The position numbers and the translations under genes are program-made. Under the pieces are notes generated by a model. That model was not told the origin of the DNA. It did no database searches and saw only the letters and a list, made by a program, of their open reading frames with translations. 64,000 nucleotides of DNA from Leptospiraceae bacterium (GTDB lineage: Bacteria > Spirochaetota > Leptospiria > Leptospirales > Leptospiraceae). Where the stretch lies: positions 716,001 to 780,000 of the forward strand of contig JABTUZ010000002.1 of assembly GCA_015075105.1 (NCBI GenBank), written 5' to 3'. This document shows positions 1 through 8,939 of the stretch, piece by piece (the first letter of the stretch is position 1; each line of letters begins with the position of its first letter).

Positions 1-462
1 TTCGTCGGGTTTGTGTCTTATCAGCCTATTGTAGCGGGTCGTTTTTCTCTTGGAAAGATAAGATCCACCCGCAATCGTGGTTACCAGGGTGGGAACTCCA
101 CTCTCGAAGAACCGACTGGGGAGAATTATGTCCCATTCGGCAAGATCAAGCACCAAAAGAAGAGTAAAAAGAGCGGTCTTTGTGGTACCGAGCCAATCTG
201 CAAGAATGCCAAGCTCAATCCAGTCCTCGTTATTCGGGGTAAAATTCTTCTTCTGCAAATTTTGTCCGACTTCTTGATACGCTTTCTTTACTCTATCCAT
301 TTTCTCAAAAGTCCCCCAAAGAATCACATTTCTGTATCTGTTCAGCAATGCGTGCAAATATTTTCGTCTCGAAAAACCCGTTGTTCTTCTATTGAACTCG
401 TCCATATATTTTGCTGGAACAAGCAAACTCGATTGGGTTTCTACATATTTTTGTGGATTCAT
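1..462 (-). CDS. DUF1564-like protein, left copy (3' end cut by window edge)
   Basis: The first 154 codons are open from an ATG at 460-462 with a strong AAGGAG just upstream; the stop lies outside the window. The product resembles the DUF1564 family, which is known as a set of paralogues in Leptospira and has no established function. Recognisable blocks are NRRTTGFSRRKYLHALLNRY near residues 24-43 and NNEDWIELGILADWLG in the middle. The helix-rich segment after LGTTKTALF looks like a small DNA-binding or ribbon-helix-helix type fold, but that is inference. By eye it differs from the copy at the right end at about 9 of 154 residues, and it is in the opposite orientation. A 231-bp repeat array lies directly upstream. 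Confidence 0.75.
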   Translation of the reverse strand, partial: MNPQKYVETQSSLLVPAKYMDEFNRRTTGFSRRKYLHALLNRYRNVILWGTFEKMDRVKKAYQEVGQNLQKKNFTPNNEDWIELGILADWLGTTKTALFTLLLVLDLAEWDIILPSRFFESGVPTLVTTIAGGSYLSKRKTTRYNRLIRHKPDE

Positions 463-589
463 AAATTTCTCCTTAAAGTAAATTTTTCTGCTCTTCTTTA
501 TAAGGTAAAAAAAGTTTGCTGTAGAAAAAAAATTTTATCGTTTTTTAGAAATTTTTTCTTCAGTTTTACATAAAAAATTCCAAATCTGC

Positions 590-973
590 ACTAAATGCGT
601 AATCCACCGAAAACTATGGAGTTCCCACATTTTTGCGTGAAAGGTGAACAATTGGTATAAAACATGCACTTTGCTTAAAAGAGTGGAGATCCCACATTTT
701 CACACGAAAAGTGCAAAATCTGCACTAAACGCGAAATTTCAAAAACTCTACTAAAGCTCAAAACCTCATCCTAAAAGATAAACGTATTTGCAAAGATTCT
801 ACCTCCACTATTTCCGACCTCAGACTTCCGTTATCAGTCCTCCGAATTGGAGTTTCCACATTTGTGCAGAAAAGGTGAACAATTGGTATAAAACATGCAC
901 TATACTGAAAAGAGTGGAGATCCCACATTTTAGCACGAAAAGTGTAAAGTCTGTACTAAATGCGAAAGCAAAA
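590..973 (-). repeat. 231-bp intergenic repeat, about 1.7 units, upstream of the left DUF1564 gene
   Basis: Two copies run head to tail. A first full unit starts at TGGAGTTCCCAC (617) and a second at TGGAGTTTCCAC (848), giving a period of 231 bp. Each unit holds one GGAGTTCCCAC-type and one GGAGATCCCAC-type motif, the shared stretch GGTGAACAATTGGTATAAAA, and a dyad of the form AGTGCA-N5-TGCACT. Read on the minus strand, it matches the repeats at 38479 and 62774. It fills most of the 517-bp gap between the DUF1564 gene and the TPR gene; no protein gene is supported there. Leptospira genomes carry similar GTGGGAACTCC intergenic motifs (recalled, not checked). Confidence 0.85.
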
Positions 974-979
974 AAACTA

Positions 980-1651
980 TCAGACACAATTGACTAATAT
1001 TTGAAAGGCTCTGTTATATTTTAATGAATGAAAATCAGAGTTATACTTTGCAGAATATATATACAAATTATCTAACTCAACAGATTCTTGTAAATATTCT
1101 AAAGATTTTTTTGAATTTCCGAGAAGTGAATGTATGCAAGCCAACCTGTAGCTGTTTTCTGCTTTATCCTCACAAGTAATTCTTTCATATTCTAAAATCT
1201 TCAAAGCTTCTTCAAGAAAAATTTTCCCTGTAGGCGAATCTCCAAGAAGACAATGCAGTTGCCCTTTTAAGTGCAAGAGGTACGGGTCTTTTTCTTCTCC
1301 AAATTGAAATGCCTTTTCTAAAAAATTCAAGGCTTCAAAATATTGCTTTTTATCTTTTTTTAAACCAGCAAGTTTTTCATAAACCTCGCTACACTTCGGA
1401 TCCAGCTCTAAACATTTCAGCCATGCTTTCTCGGCTTCATTTTTATCCTTTAAAATATAGTATGCGTTTCCCTTATTAATCCAAAGGCTGATTTCCTCTG
1501 GCTTTTGAGAAATCAAAAGTTCTAAAAGTTTTAAAGCTCTTTTAGGATCAAATTGCTCAAAGATTAAGGTTTGTACTTTTTCTAAATCTTCATAAAATTT
1601 TATATCTTCTATGGAGTTAATGTTTTCTTCAAATTCTTCAGATTGAGTCAT
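980..1651 (-). CDS. TPR-repeat protein coupled to the PAS histidine kinase
   Basis: This is a 223-residue soluble protein made of tetratricopeptide-like helices, for example LWINKGNAYYILKDKNEAEK and YLLHLKGQLHCLLGD. It has no signal peptide. The ORF is open further upstream (to 1729), but the ATG at 1651 sits one base after the TGA of the kinase gene. That arrangement is typical of translational coupling, so I chose it. TPR domains bind peptides or proteins. The position suggests a scaffold or partner for the kinase, but no function is proven. Its stop codon lies just beside the 231-bp repeat. Confidence 0.75.
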   Translation of the reverse strand: MTQSEEFEENINSIEDIKFYEDLEKVQTLIFEQFDPKRALKLLELLISQKPEEISLWINKGNAYYILKDKNEAEKAWLKCLELDPKCSEVYEKLAGLKKDKKQYFEALNFLEKAFQFGEEKDPYLLHLKGQLHCLLGDSPTGKIFLEEALKILEYERITCEDKAENSYRLACIHSLLGNSKKSLEYLQESVELDNLYIYSAKYNSDFHSLKYNRAFQILVNCV

Positions 1652-1652
1652 T

Positions 1653-4600
1653 TCATCGAACGTACTTTGAAAGTATATCAGACAATTCTCTTTTAGTAAA
1701 TGGCTTAGAAATACTTGCAGTAAATCCATATCCCCAAGGGTTAGTCATTACCATATCTTCTGTATAACCACTAATTATAAAAACAGGAATAATTTGATCT
1801 AATTTTCGTATTACAGGGATAACCTCTTTTCCACCCATTCCACCTGGGATCGTAATATCTAATATCATTCCTTTTATTTTTCTATCCCTGTTTAGGTCAT
1901 TTTGGAAGTAATCTATTATTTCTTGTCCATCTTTCTTACAAATTACAGTATAACCCAAGGAGCCGATCATATACGTCATGATTTCGCCTAACGTATCTTC
2001 ATCCTCCAAAATAAGTATTACACCGGCATCTGGTTTACTCTCATCGTCTTGTAACTTTTTCTCTGATTTGATGCTTTTTTCAGCAGGTAAGTAAATATGG
2101 AAAATCGAACCAACCCCAACTTCAGATTCTACATCAATACTTCCCTCGTGCTTGTTTATTATTGAATAACAAGTTGCAAGTCCAAGACCATGCCCACCCT
2201 CTTTAGTGGTATAGTAAGGATCAAATATTTTAGAGAGAGTTTTCTTGGACATTCCATGACCATAGTCCTTAATAGAAATTTTTACATACTCTCCCAATTC
2301 AATTTCTAAATTTCCCTTTTTTTCAGCGATTTTAATATTTTCTGCGATGACTTCAATTTTTCCTCCAAAAGGCATTGCCTGTTTTGCATTGATAACAATA
2401 TTATCAAATACTTGAGCAATCTGGTGTTTGTCGATATTGCAATTCCAAAGTCCTTCTTCGATTTGAAATAAGCAAGATACATTTGAGCCACTCAATGCAA
2501 AAAGGATTGTTTTTTTTAAAAAGGGGACAATTTGTGTAATCTCTCGTGCAGGGGAGCCTCCTTTTGCAAATGTCAATAATTGGGACGTTAGTCCCTTTGC
2601 TCGATCTATTGTACCTATGGCTTTATTCAAATATGCAATATTTCTTTTGTCGTTTGAATTTTCCAAAGCAAGATCAATATTTCCGTAAATTCCGCTTAAA
2701 AGATTATTAAAATCATGCGCAATTCCACCAGCCAATACACCGAGAGAATCTAACTTAGCTGATCTTTGAATTGTTGTTTGCATTTTATGTTTTTCGGTCA
2801 TATCTCTAAAAACAAGAACAACTCCGATAATTTCTGACTTCTGATTTCTAATCGGTGAACCGCTATCTGCTATCACTCTTTCTGTCCCATTCCTTGAAAT
2901 CAGCACTGTATGATTTTCTAACTCTACAATACTTCCGGTTTTCAAGACTCTACTAACCGGGCTTTCAAATACCTCACGGGTAAACTCATGAATAATACGA
3001 AATATTTCAGGAAGTGGTTTTCCTTTTGCTTCTTCTAGCGACCAACCGCATAACTCTTCGGCTACACTATTCATAAGAATTATATTTCCAGAAACGTCTG
3101 TAGTAATTACTCCATCACCAATACTTTTCAGTGTGACTAAAAGCCTTTCTCTTTCTTCTGCGAGCGATTCTTCTGCTTTTTTTCTGTCAGTAATATCTCT
3201 CCATACTGTGTACAGCTGCCTTTTATTTGGATCTTCTGAAATCGAAGTAAGCAGTACTTCAGTATAAACTGTTTCTCCATTTTTTCTTTTGTGAACCCAC
3301 TCAAAACGATGAGCACCTTTTTGAAATGTGAGCCTCATCATCTTTTGGGCTTTCTCGGAAGATAATTCTCCATCCGGTTGAAACTTGGGTGAGACCTGCG
3401 ATGGGTGCAAGGATATGATCTCTTCCTTGGTATTAAATCCTAATAGGTCAACTGTTGACTGATTGCAATCTATGAATGTTTCATTTTCCACAATAGTAAG
3501 AGCATCAGTAGATTTTTCAAATAGCCTTCTGAATTTTTTTTCACTTTTTTGTAGTTCGTCTTCTGCTTTTTTACGTTCGGAAATATCTACTCCAACTCCG
3601 ATAAGAAGTGGTAGATTGTCTATCACGGCGCGATAGCCTGTGAAGAAATACGGTATTGTATTTCCATTTTTCAACAACATATTTGCTTCTACATTCGATT
3701 TACCCTTTTCAAAAACTTCTTGAATCCTCTCTGTTAAAAGTTGCTTTTCACTATTTGTAAAAAAATCCAAAGGATGCATAAGATCGACTTCTTCTTCTGT
3801 GTATCCGGTGATATTTAAAAATTGATTGTTCACTCTTAAAAACTTTCCATTTTGATCGATTACATAGAAAATTCCCGGTAAGCTCGCAATTATAGACTCT
3901 GAAAAATTTTTAGCTTTTACAATCTCTTCTTCAATTTTTTTTCTATTTGTAATATCTTCTCCAGAACACAGAATCCCTATTATATTTTTTTTCTCGTCTC
4001 TTAAAACGATATTGTGCCATGCAATTAGTCTGATCTCTCCTGAACTATTAACTATTTGGTTTTCAAAATATTCCATCTGAATTTCTTTGCCGCTCGACAT
4101 AAACTCAAGAAATAAAGGATAAATTTTTTCCATTTCATCCGGTTTAGGCAAAAATTTTTGAAACCAAAATTCTCCAAGAATTTCTTCTTCAGGATAACCC
4201 AAGATAGCACAACCTTGTTTATTGATTGTAGTTACAATTCCATCTCGATCCAAAACTAATAAAATAGTTTCGACTGTATTGGCAAAATTTAACTGGGAAT
4301 CATTAATTTTAACGCTTTCTTCAATTTTTTTACGCTCAGTAATATCATAAATAAACCCATTCCATAACACATCACCATTAGTTTGAAAATTAGGGAAAGA
4401 CTCTACTTGAATCCAACGGGTCTTCTCATTTTTCAGAAGCCTTCCCTTCCAAAGAATGGTTTTTTTTTCAAGAATAGATTCTTTACTTTTTTCTAAAAAA
4501 TTATCATAGTCTTCAGGAAGTATGTATTGAAATAAATTCTTACCGTCTAACAATACTAATTCTGGATCGACCCCTGTAATCTCAATGCAACGCTTATTCA

Positions 4601-4805
4601 GATATTCAAAGTGGGAAGTTCCGTCTTTTTTTGTTCGGTATATAAATGAGCCATAAGAAACATTTTCGATTAGGTTGACAAGTGATTGGTTTTTCTCTTG
4701 AAGAGATTCTTTTTCTGATAAATATTGCTGTTCTTTCTTGAGGTAGAGATTTTCCAATTCTTCCCTTGTCAAAGAATTCAATCGACTAATGTTTTCCGTA
4801 TCCAT
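1653..4805 (-). CDS. Hybrid sensor histidine kinase with five PAS domains and a C-terminal receiver
   Basis: The protein has 1050 residues and no transmembrane segment, so it is probably cytoplasmic. A short coiled coil is followed by about five PAS modules (roughly residues 45-165, 168-290, 300-415, 422-545 and 552-675), each ending in an ITERKK- or ITDRKK-like PAC tail. The dimerisation helix has the phospho-acceptor His697 in GGIAHDFNN. The ATPase domain shows NIVINAKQAM (N box), DYGHGM (G1), FDPYYTTK (F box) and GLGLATC (G2). A receiver domain follows with Asp983 in MILDITIPGG. This is a complete phosphorelay sensor; the ligand cannot be told from sequence. It is followed by the coupled TPR gene. 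Confidence 0.93.
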   Translation of the reverse strand: MDTENISRLNSLTREELENLYLKKEQQYLSEKESLQEKNQSLVNLIENVSYGSFIYRTKKDGTSHFEYLNKRCIEITGVDPELVLLDGKNLFQYILPEDYDNFLEKSKESILEKKTILWKGRLLKNEKTRWIQVESFPNFQTNGDVLWNGFIYDITERKKIEESVKINDSQLNFANTVETILLVLDRDGIVTTINKQGCAILGYPEEEILGEFWFQKFLPKPDEMEKIYPLFLEFMSSGKEIQMEYFENQIVNSSGEIRLIAWHNIVLRDEKKNIIGILCSGEDITNRKKIEEEIVKAKNFSESIIASLPGIFYVIDQNGKFLRVNNQFLNITGYTEEEVDLMHPLDFFTNSEKQLLTERIQEVFEKGKSNVEANMLLKNGNTIPYFFTGYRAVIDNLPLLIGVGVDISERKKAEDELQKSEKKFRRLFEKSTDALTIVENETFIDCNQSTVDLLGFNTKEEIISLHPSQVSPKFQPDGELSSEKAQKMMRLTFQKGAHRFEWVHKRKNGETVYTEVLLTSISEDPNKRQLYTVWRDITDRKKAEESLAEERERLLVTLKSIGDGVITTDVSGNIILMNSVAEELCGWSLEEAKGKPLPEIFRIIHEFTREVFESPVSRVLKTGSIVELENHTVLISRNGTERVIADSGSPIRNQKSEIIGVVLVFRDMTEKHKMQTTIQRSAKLDSLGVLAGGIAHDFNNLLSGIYGNIDLALENSNDKRNIAYLNKAIGTIDRAKGLTSQLLTFAKGGSPAREITQIVPFLKKTILFALSGSNVSCLFQIEEGLWNCNIDKHQIAQVFDNIVINAKQAMPFGGKIEVIAENIKIAEKKGNLEIELGEYVKISIKDYGHGMSKKTLSKIFDPYYTTKEGGHGLGLATCYSIINKHEGSIDVESEVGVGSIFHIYLPAEKSIKSEKKLQDDESKPDAGVILILEDEDTLGEIMTYMIGSLGYTVICKKDGQEIIDYFQNDLNRDRKIKGMILDITIPGGMGGKEVIPVIRKLDQIIPVFIISGYTEDMVMTNPWGYGFTASISKPFTKRELSDILSKYVR

Positions 4806-4860
4806 TTTATATCCTTAGGATAACCCCTATCAGATGCTCTATAGCAAAAATAGTAAAGAC

Positions 4861-4896
4861 AAAGTAGTAGAAATCCTTAAAGATTACCACTACTTT
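4861..4896 (-). terminator. Stem-loop terminator after the feo group
   Basis: AAAGTAGTAGAAATCC pairs with GATTACCACTACTTT across a short loop, starting 2 bases beyond the stop codon of the hydrolase gene. The T-tract on the minus strand is weak. It separates the feoA-feoB-cytochrome-hydrolase group from the downstream kinase gene. Confidence 0.6.
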
Positions 4897-4898
4897 CT

Positions 4899-5726
4899 TT
4901 ATTTAGTCAACTTATTTTTATCAATTTCGAGAAAAATTTCATCAATTTTTTCACTTACAAACTTCCATGCATTTTTAAAAAAGTGGTCTTTGGCAGAAGA
5001 AATTGTATAATAGGGGAATTGAAAATTATTAGAATAGTTTACTCCTTCTTCAATCGGGTACCAAATATCTTTTGTAGGATAAATAAATACAATTTGTCCT
5101 TTTAACCTACCTATACAGGAATGTACTTCTTTAGTAGGGATGAATATATTTTCCAAAAAAGTTCCAAGCTCTGCCCCATTAATGATTTCGTTCGAATAAT
5201 CATTGATTAAATTTTTTAAATCATTCTCTTCCCAATAGTCTGGGTTTAGCCATTTGTCGTTAGAAAGAATAGAGAGTATTCTTGAGTCAGTGAGCCTGAG
5301 AGAATTAGTAAACTCTTGGATATTGTTTCTTATGTACAACTCTCTTAGAGAACGAACAGTATCCAAGATTGGAGAAAGTAAAATTAACTTTTTTAAATTG
5401 TAATCTGAATTCTCATAAAAGAATTTCATAAGGGTAGAGCCTCCACCGCTATGTCCGATTCCCGTTATAGGGATGTCTTTCCCGTATGTATTTAAAATTT
5501 TATCTAATTCGATTTTTAGTAATTCGCAGGTTTTTTCAAAATGAAAAACTCCATCAGACTTTCCATGTCCCGGAGGATTAAAATACAAAACTCCATAGCC
5601 CGACCTGTTCCAGTTTTTCACAGGGTACCTGTAAGTCATAATATTTCCTCCCATGCAAGGGAGTAGTACTATGAGGAGTTTCATGTCCCCGATAGGCTCT
5701 GTAAATTTTTTATCTATAAAACTCAA
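4899..5726 (-). CDS. Alpha/beta hydrolase
   Basis: A 275-residue alpha/beta hydrolase-fold protein. The nucleophile elbow is GHSGGGS, the oxyanion region is LPCMGGN, and NPPGHGKSDG is the typical strand-turn before the nucleophile. PTKDIWYP carries the likely acidic residue and AKDHFF the catalytic histidine. There is no signal peptide, so it is probably cytoplasmic; the substrate is unknown. It is the last gene of the feoA-feoB-cytochrome c' group, 23 bp after the cytochrome gene, and is followed by a stem-loop. A link to iron uptake rests only on that position. Confidence 0.8.
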   Translation of the reverse strand: MSFIDKKFTEPIGDMKLLIVLLPCMGGNIMTYRYPVKNWNRSGYGVLYFNPPGHGKSDGVFHFEKTCELLKIELDKILNTYGKDIPITGIGHSGGGSTLMKFFYENSDYNLKKLILLSPILDTVRSLRELYIRNNIQEFTNSLRLTDSRILSILSNDKWLNPDYWEENDLKNLINDYSNEIINGAELGTFLENIFIPTKEVHSCIGRLKGQIVFIYPTKDIWYPIEEGVNYSNNFQFPYYTISSAKDHFFKNAWKFVSEKIDEIFLEIDKNKLTK

Positions 5727-5749
5727 ATGCTTACGATTTTAAAAATCAA

Positions 5750-6223
5750 CTATTTTTCTAATTCTAACTTATACGCACTATGGCAAGCAACACACCTTGA
5801 AGTAAGCTCTCCCAATTCTTTCATCAAAATCGGATAAGGTTTTTTTTCTAGAATAGATTTTGAAAAATTATCAAATGCTTCATGGGTGCCAAAACCTAAT
5901 TTCTTAAACTCAATTGGTATTTTTAAAAGAATACTTTTTTCTGCTGCTGCAAGATTTTCTACTAAATCCATTCCACCTTCTTTAGATTTTTTTGCTGCAG
6001 CGTTATAATCTTCCTTAGACAATAAAATTAAAGTTTCATGTATTACAGTTAATAGAGTTCTCATTTCTGAAAGAACCAATTCTTTTTCACTTGGATTTAA
6101 TAATATTGCAATTCTCTTATCTTCGGAAATTACTTTTTTCCCACGAGCAAAGATGCTTATAAAAAAAATCACTGAAACAATCCAAAGAATCCATCCACTA
6201 AACATGAAAATTTTTTTATTCAT
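5750..6223 (-). CDS. Cytochrome c'-like monohaem protein, membrane-anchored
   Basis: A 157-residue protein with an N-terminal hydrophobic segment (about residues 8-27), then a helical domain. It ends in CVACHSAYKL, a CXXCH haem-binding motif near the C-terminus as in the cytochrome c'/c556 four-helix family. Length and motif position fit that family. It should act on the periplasmic side of the inner membrane. It sits 63 bp downstream of feoB and before a hydrolase, so a role with ferrous iron (for example redox handling near the transporter) is possible but inferred. Confidence 0.82.
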   Translation of the reverse strand: MNKKIFMFSGWILWIVSVIFFISIFARGKKVISEDKRIAILLNPSEKELVLSEMRTLLTVIHETLILLSKEDYNAAAKKSKEGGMDLVENLAAAEKSILLKIPIEFKKLGFGTHEAFDNFSKSILEKKPYPILMKELGELTSRCVACHSAYKLELEK

Positions 6224-6286
6224 TACTTATCTCCTATATTTTCTATGGTAACGATAATTTATTTCTAATTCATTAATTTTCATTTA

Positions 6287-8380
6287 TCAGCCAAAACCTA
6301 AAATCTTTCCGATTTGGTAAACAGCAAGAGAACTAACGTATGCAAGCACCAGCATATACGAAAATAGAAATATTGTCCACAGATAAGAATTAGTTTCTCT
6401 CCGAACTACAGCAAGTGTTGACATACACTGACAGGCGTAAGCAAAAAATACTAAAAGGCTTACTGCACTTAGAGAAGTCCAGACCGGTTTTTTAGTTTTT
6501 GGATTAATATCTTTTTGCATAGACTTTCTAAGATCGGGGGAATCTTCTTCTCCCTCCACACCGTATATAATCGCAAGCGTTGAAACCATGACTTCTCTTG
6601 CTGCAAAAGAAGTAATAAGAGAAATTCCTATTTTCCAGTCAAAGCCCAAAGGCTCAATTACCGGCTCAATAATTTTTCCGAGCTTTCCTGCATAAGTGTC
6701 TTGGATTTGAGTTTTTGGATATTCTGTAGGATGAATAACTGAAGTATCTTTGTGAGGATAATTTGCCAGAAACCAAAGTATAATAGATATAGACAAAATC
6801 ACAGTTCCGGCATTGAACACAAATACTTTTACTTTTTTGTAAACATTCATAAACAAATTTCTAAAAGAAGGAAATTTATATTCCGGAAGCTCTAATATAA
6901 AAAATGATTGTTCACTTTTAAAAAATGTTCTTCTAAAAACAAACGCAAAGAACATAGAAGTAAACATACCAAGTAAAAATAAACCAAAAAGGGCAAGTGC
7001 CTGTGAATTGATAAATCCAAATAGCATTTCTTTTGGAAAAACTGCACCAATCACCAATATGTACACCGGGTATCTTGCCGAACATGTAATCAAAGGAGAA
7101 ACTAAAATTGTTACCATTCTGTCCGATTTATTTTCTATAGTTCGTGCTCCCATGATTGCAGGGACAGCGCATGCAGCCGATGAAAGCAGAGGAATAAAAG
7201 ACTTCCCGGATAAACCTAGTTTTCCCATAAATTTGTCCATTAGAAGTGATGCCCTCGCCATATAACCTGTTTCTTCCATGATCCCTACAAATAAAAAAAG
7301 TAAAGCTATCTGTGGAATAAATATAATCACAGACCCAACTCCACCTATAATCCCATCGCTTACAATTCCTGAAATCGGACCCTTGGGAAAGGTCTCGACA
7401 GCTTTAGACGCTATGATTTTTATCGAAGAGTCGATCCAGTCCATTGGTATTTGTGACCAGTTAAACAAAGATTGAAAAACTAAACCCATTAGGATGAAAA
7501 AAAATATCAACCCGCTAACCGGATGAAGAAGAAATGAATCTATGCGAGAAGAAAAAGCTCCCTTTCCTTTCGATGCCCCAATCACAACATCAGATAAAAT
7601 TTTTTTTATTTGGATGGATTTTGTAATCAATTCTTCCTGATAGGTAAATTTTAATTTAGATTTTTTGAATTCACTTTCTATATAGTTTCTTATTTCATCA
7701 GAGAATAGTGAAAACCCCGGAATATCTTTTTGCAAAGATTCACCTGACAGTTGTTTCAGCGAATTTGACAAAATAAAAGATACAGATCCATAATCATCTG
7801 TTTTAATTTTTGCTTTAAGTTTTTTTATCAGAACTTCTCGATCCTTATCCCACCTCCAAAGTTGTTTCGGCACTAAAAATTTCTTTTCGTCAAAGAGTGC
7901 TCTTTTTAATTCTTCTACACCTTCTCCATTTTTGGCATTTACAAGTACTATGTTCAAAGAAAGTTTTTTCTTTAGTTTTTCTATTTCAATAGAGATATTT
8001 TTCTTTTCCAGAATATCTTTCATTGTAAGAATAAGTAGAATCGGTACACCAAGATCTGAAATCTGAAATAGAAATTGAAGACTTCTTTCTAATAGAAGTC
8101 CGTCTATTACAAAAAGTATCTTGTCCGTTTTTTCTCGCTTCATCAAAAATCTGGATAGGACAGCCTTGTCTTCGGAGATACCACTAAGACTGAACGCGCC
8201 CGGCAGGTCGATCAATTCAATCTCATTACCCAAATAGCTCATAGTGCCGCTGAGTTTTTCAACGGTTACTCCTTGAAAATTTCCTGTTTTCTGATGAAGC
8301 CCCGTGAGCTTATTGAAAAGAGAAGATTTTCCACTGTTTGGATTCCCTACAAAAAGACAGCGATAAGGCATAGCACTCAT
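6287..8380 (-). CDS. feoB: Ferrous iron transport protein B
   Basis: 697 residues, normal for FeoB. The N-terminal GTPase domain has GNPNSGKSS (G1), DLPGAFSL (G3) and LTMKD (G4). A GDI-like helical region follows, then a polytopic membrane domain with Gate motifs such as EETGYMARAS and SAACAVPAIM. It imports Fe2+ across the inner membrane, controlled by GTP hydrolysis. The ATG directly follows the TAA of feoA, so the two are co-translated. A cytochrome c' and a hydrolase gene follow on the same strand. Confidence 0.96.
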   Translation of the reverse strand: MSAMPYRCLFVGNPNSGKSSLFNKLTGLHQKTGNFQGVTVEKLSGTMSYLGNEIELIDLPGAFSLSGISEDKAVLSRFLMKREKTDKILFVIDGLLLERSLQFLFQISDLGVPILLILTMKDILEKKNISIEIEKLKKKLSLNIVLVNAKNGEGVEELKRALFDEKKFLVPKQLWRWDKDREVLIKKLKAKIKTDDYGSVSFILSNSLKQLSGESLQKDIPGFSLFSDEIRNYIESEFKKSKLKFTYQEELITKSIQIKKILSDVVIGASKGKGAFSSRIDSFLLHPVSGLIFFFILMGLVFQSLFNWSQIPMDWIDSSIKIIASKAVETFPKGPISGIVSDGIIGGVGSVIIFIPQIALLFLFVGIMEETGYMARASLLMDKFMGKLGLSGKSFIPLLSSAACAVPAIMGARTIENKSDRMVTILVSPLITCSARYPVYILVIGAVFPKEMLFGFINSQALALFGLFLLGMFTSMFFAFVFRRTFFKSEQSFFILELPEYKFPSFRNLFMNVYKKVKVFVFNAGTVILSISIILWFLANYPHKDTSVIHPTEYPKTQIQDTYAGKLGKIIEPVIEPLGFDWKIGISLITSFAAREVMVSTLAIIYGVEGEEDSPDLRKSMQKDINPKTKKPVWTSLSAVSLLVFFAYACQCMSTLAVVRRETNSYLWTIFLFSYMLVLAYVSSLAVYQIGKILGFG

Positions 8381-8671
8381 TTAACATGCCCTCACTAAAA
8401 TATGGTCTGCGGTTTCATCACGAAGGGCTATCTCTGCAGACCCAACCGCTACAGTAAGTTTTTTTTGTCCTTTTATTTTATGTAAAATTTTAATCTGAGT
8501 GCCGGGTATCAACCCATAGTCCAAAAGATCATATACTATATTGATGGGAAAATACCTTAAGTCAAGGGACTCAATTATTGCAAATTTGCCTTGAGCCAAC
8601 TCACTCAAAGAATTCGTCGAAGGCTTAGTTTTGTATTTTGTATTTTTAGTAAATATCATCCTATAAGACAT
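8381..8671 (-). CDS. feoA: FeoA-domain protein, partner of FeoB
   Basis: A 96-residue protein with the small SH3-like FeoA fold: DYGLIPGTQIKILHK and VAVGSAEIALRDE correspond to the usual GLxPGxxv and G..iALr..eA blocks. It carries about 20 extra residues at the N-terminus. FeoA is thought to bind and tune FeoB. It is the first gene of the feo group. The start could be the Met at 8671 or the one at 8659; neither has a clear ribosome-binding site. A Fur-like dyad lies 26 bp upstream. Confidence 0.9.
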   Translation of the reverse strand: MSYRMIFTKNTKYKTKPSTNSLSELAQGKFAIIESLDLRYFPINIVYDLLDYGLIPGTQIKILHKIKGQKKLTVAVGSAEIALRDETADHILVRAC

Positions 8672-8696
8672 TATTCAAGATTCCAAACTAACTGCA

Positions 8697-8715
8697 ATTG
8701 ATTTTTATTCTCAAT
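8697..8715. promoter_or_regulatory. Fur-like 19-bp dyad upstream of feoA
   Basis: ATTGA-N9-TCAAT is a 19-bp inverted repeat, the same length as a Fur box, AT-rich, and placed 26 bp before feoA in the gap shared with the divergent ATE-like gene. The match to the classical Fur consensus is weak and the assignment rests on position and symmetry. Confidence 0.3.
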
Positions 8716-8939
8716 AACGAACTTTGCTCGATTTTTATAGGTTTTCCTTTCACAGAATTGTTTCATGAATTGACCTTATGCAAAATATAAGATCCACACA
8801 GGGATTTAGAAATTCAAAAATATTCCAAATTTTAAAGATTTTCTAAAATAGGGGGAAAAATGCTCCAAAAATAGGTCAAATTCACAGAAAATACTTGTCA
8901 AAAAATTTCTATCTGATAGAAAAACTATAAGGTTTTATT

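Noticed and set aside
77-277. Plus-strand ORF inside the left DUF1564 gene, with a sister at 63716-63916
   Set aside because: Both are antisense shadows of the same conserved coding region, so their similarity only reflects the DUF1564 duplication.
788-997. 69-residue plus-strand ORF in the left repeat array
   Set aside because: It lies wholly in the 231-bp repeat and is not open in the other copies; no ribosome-binding site.
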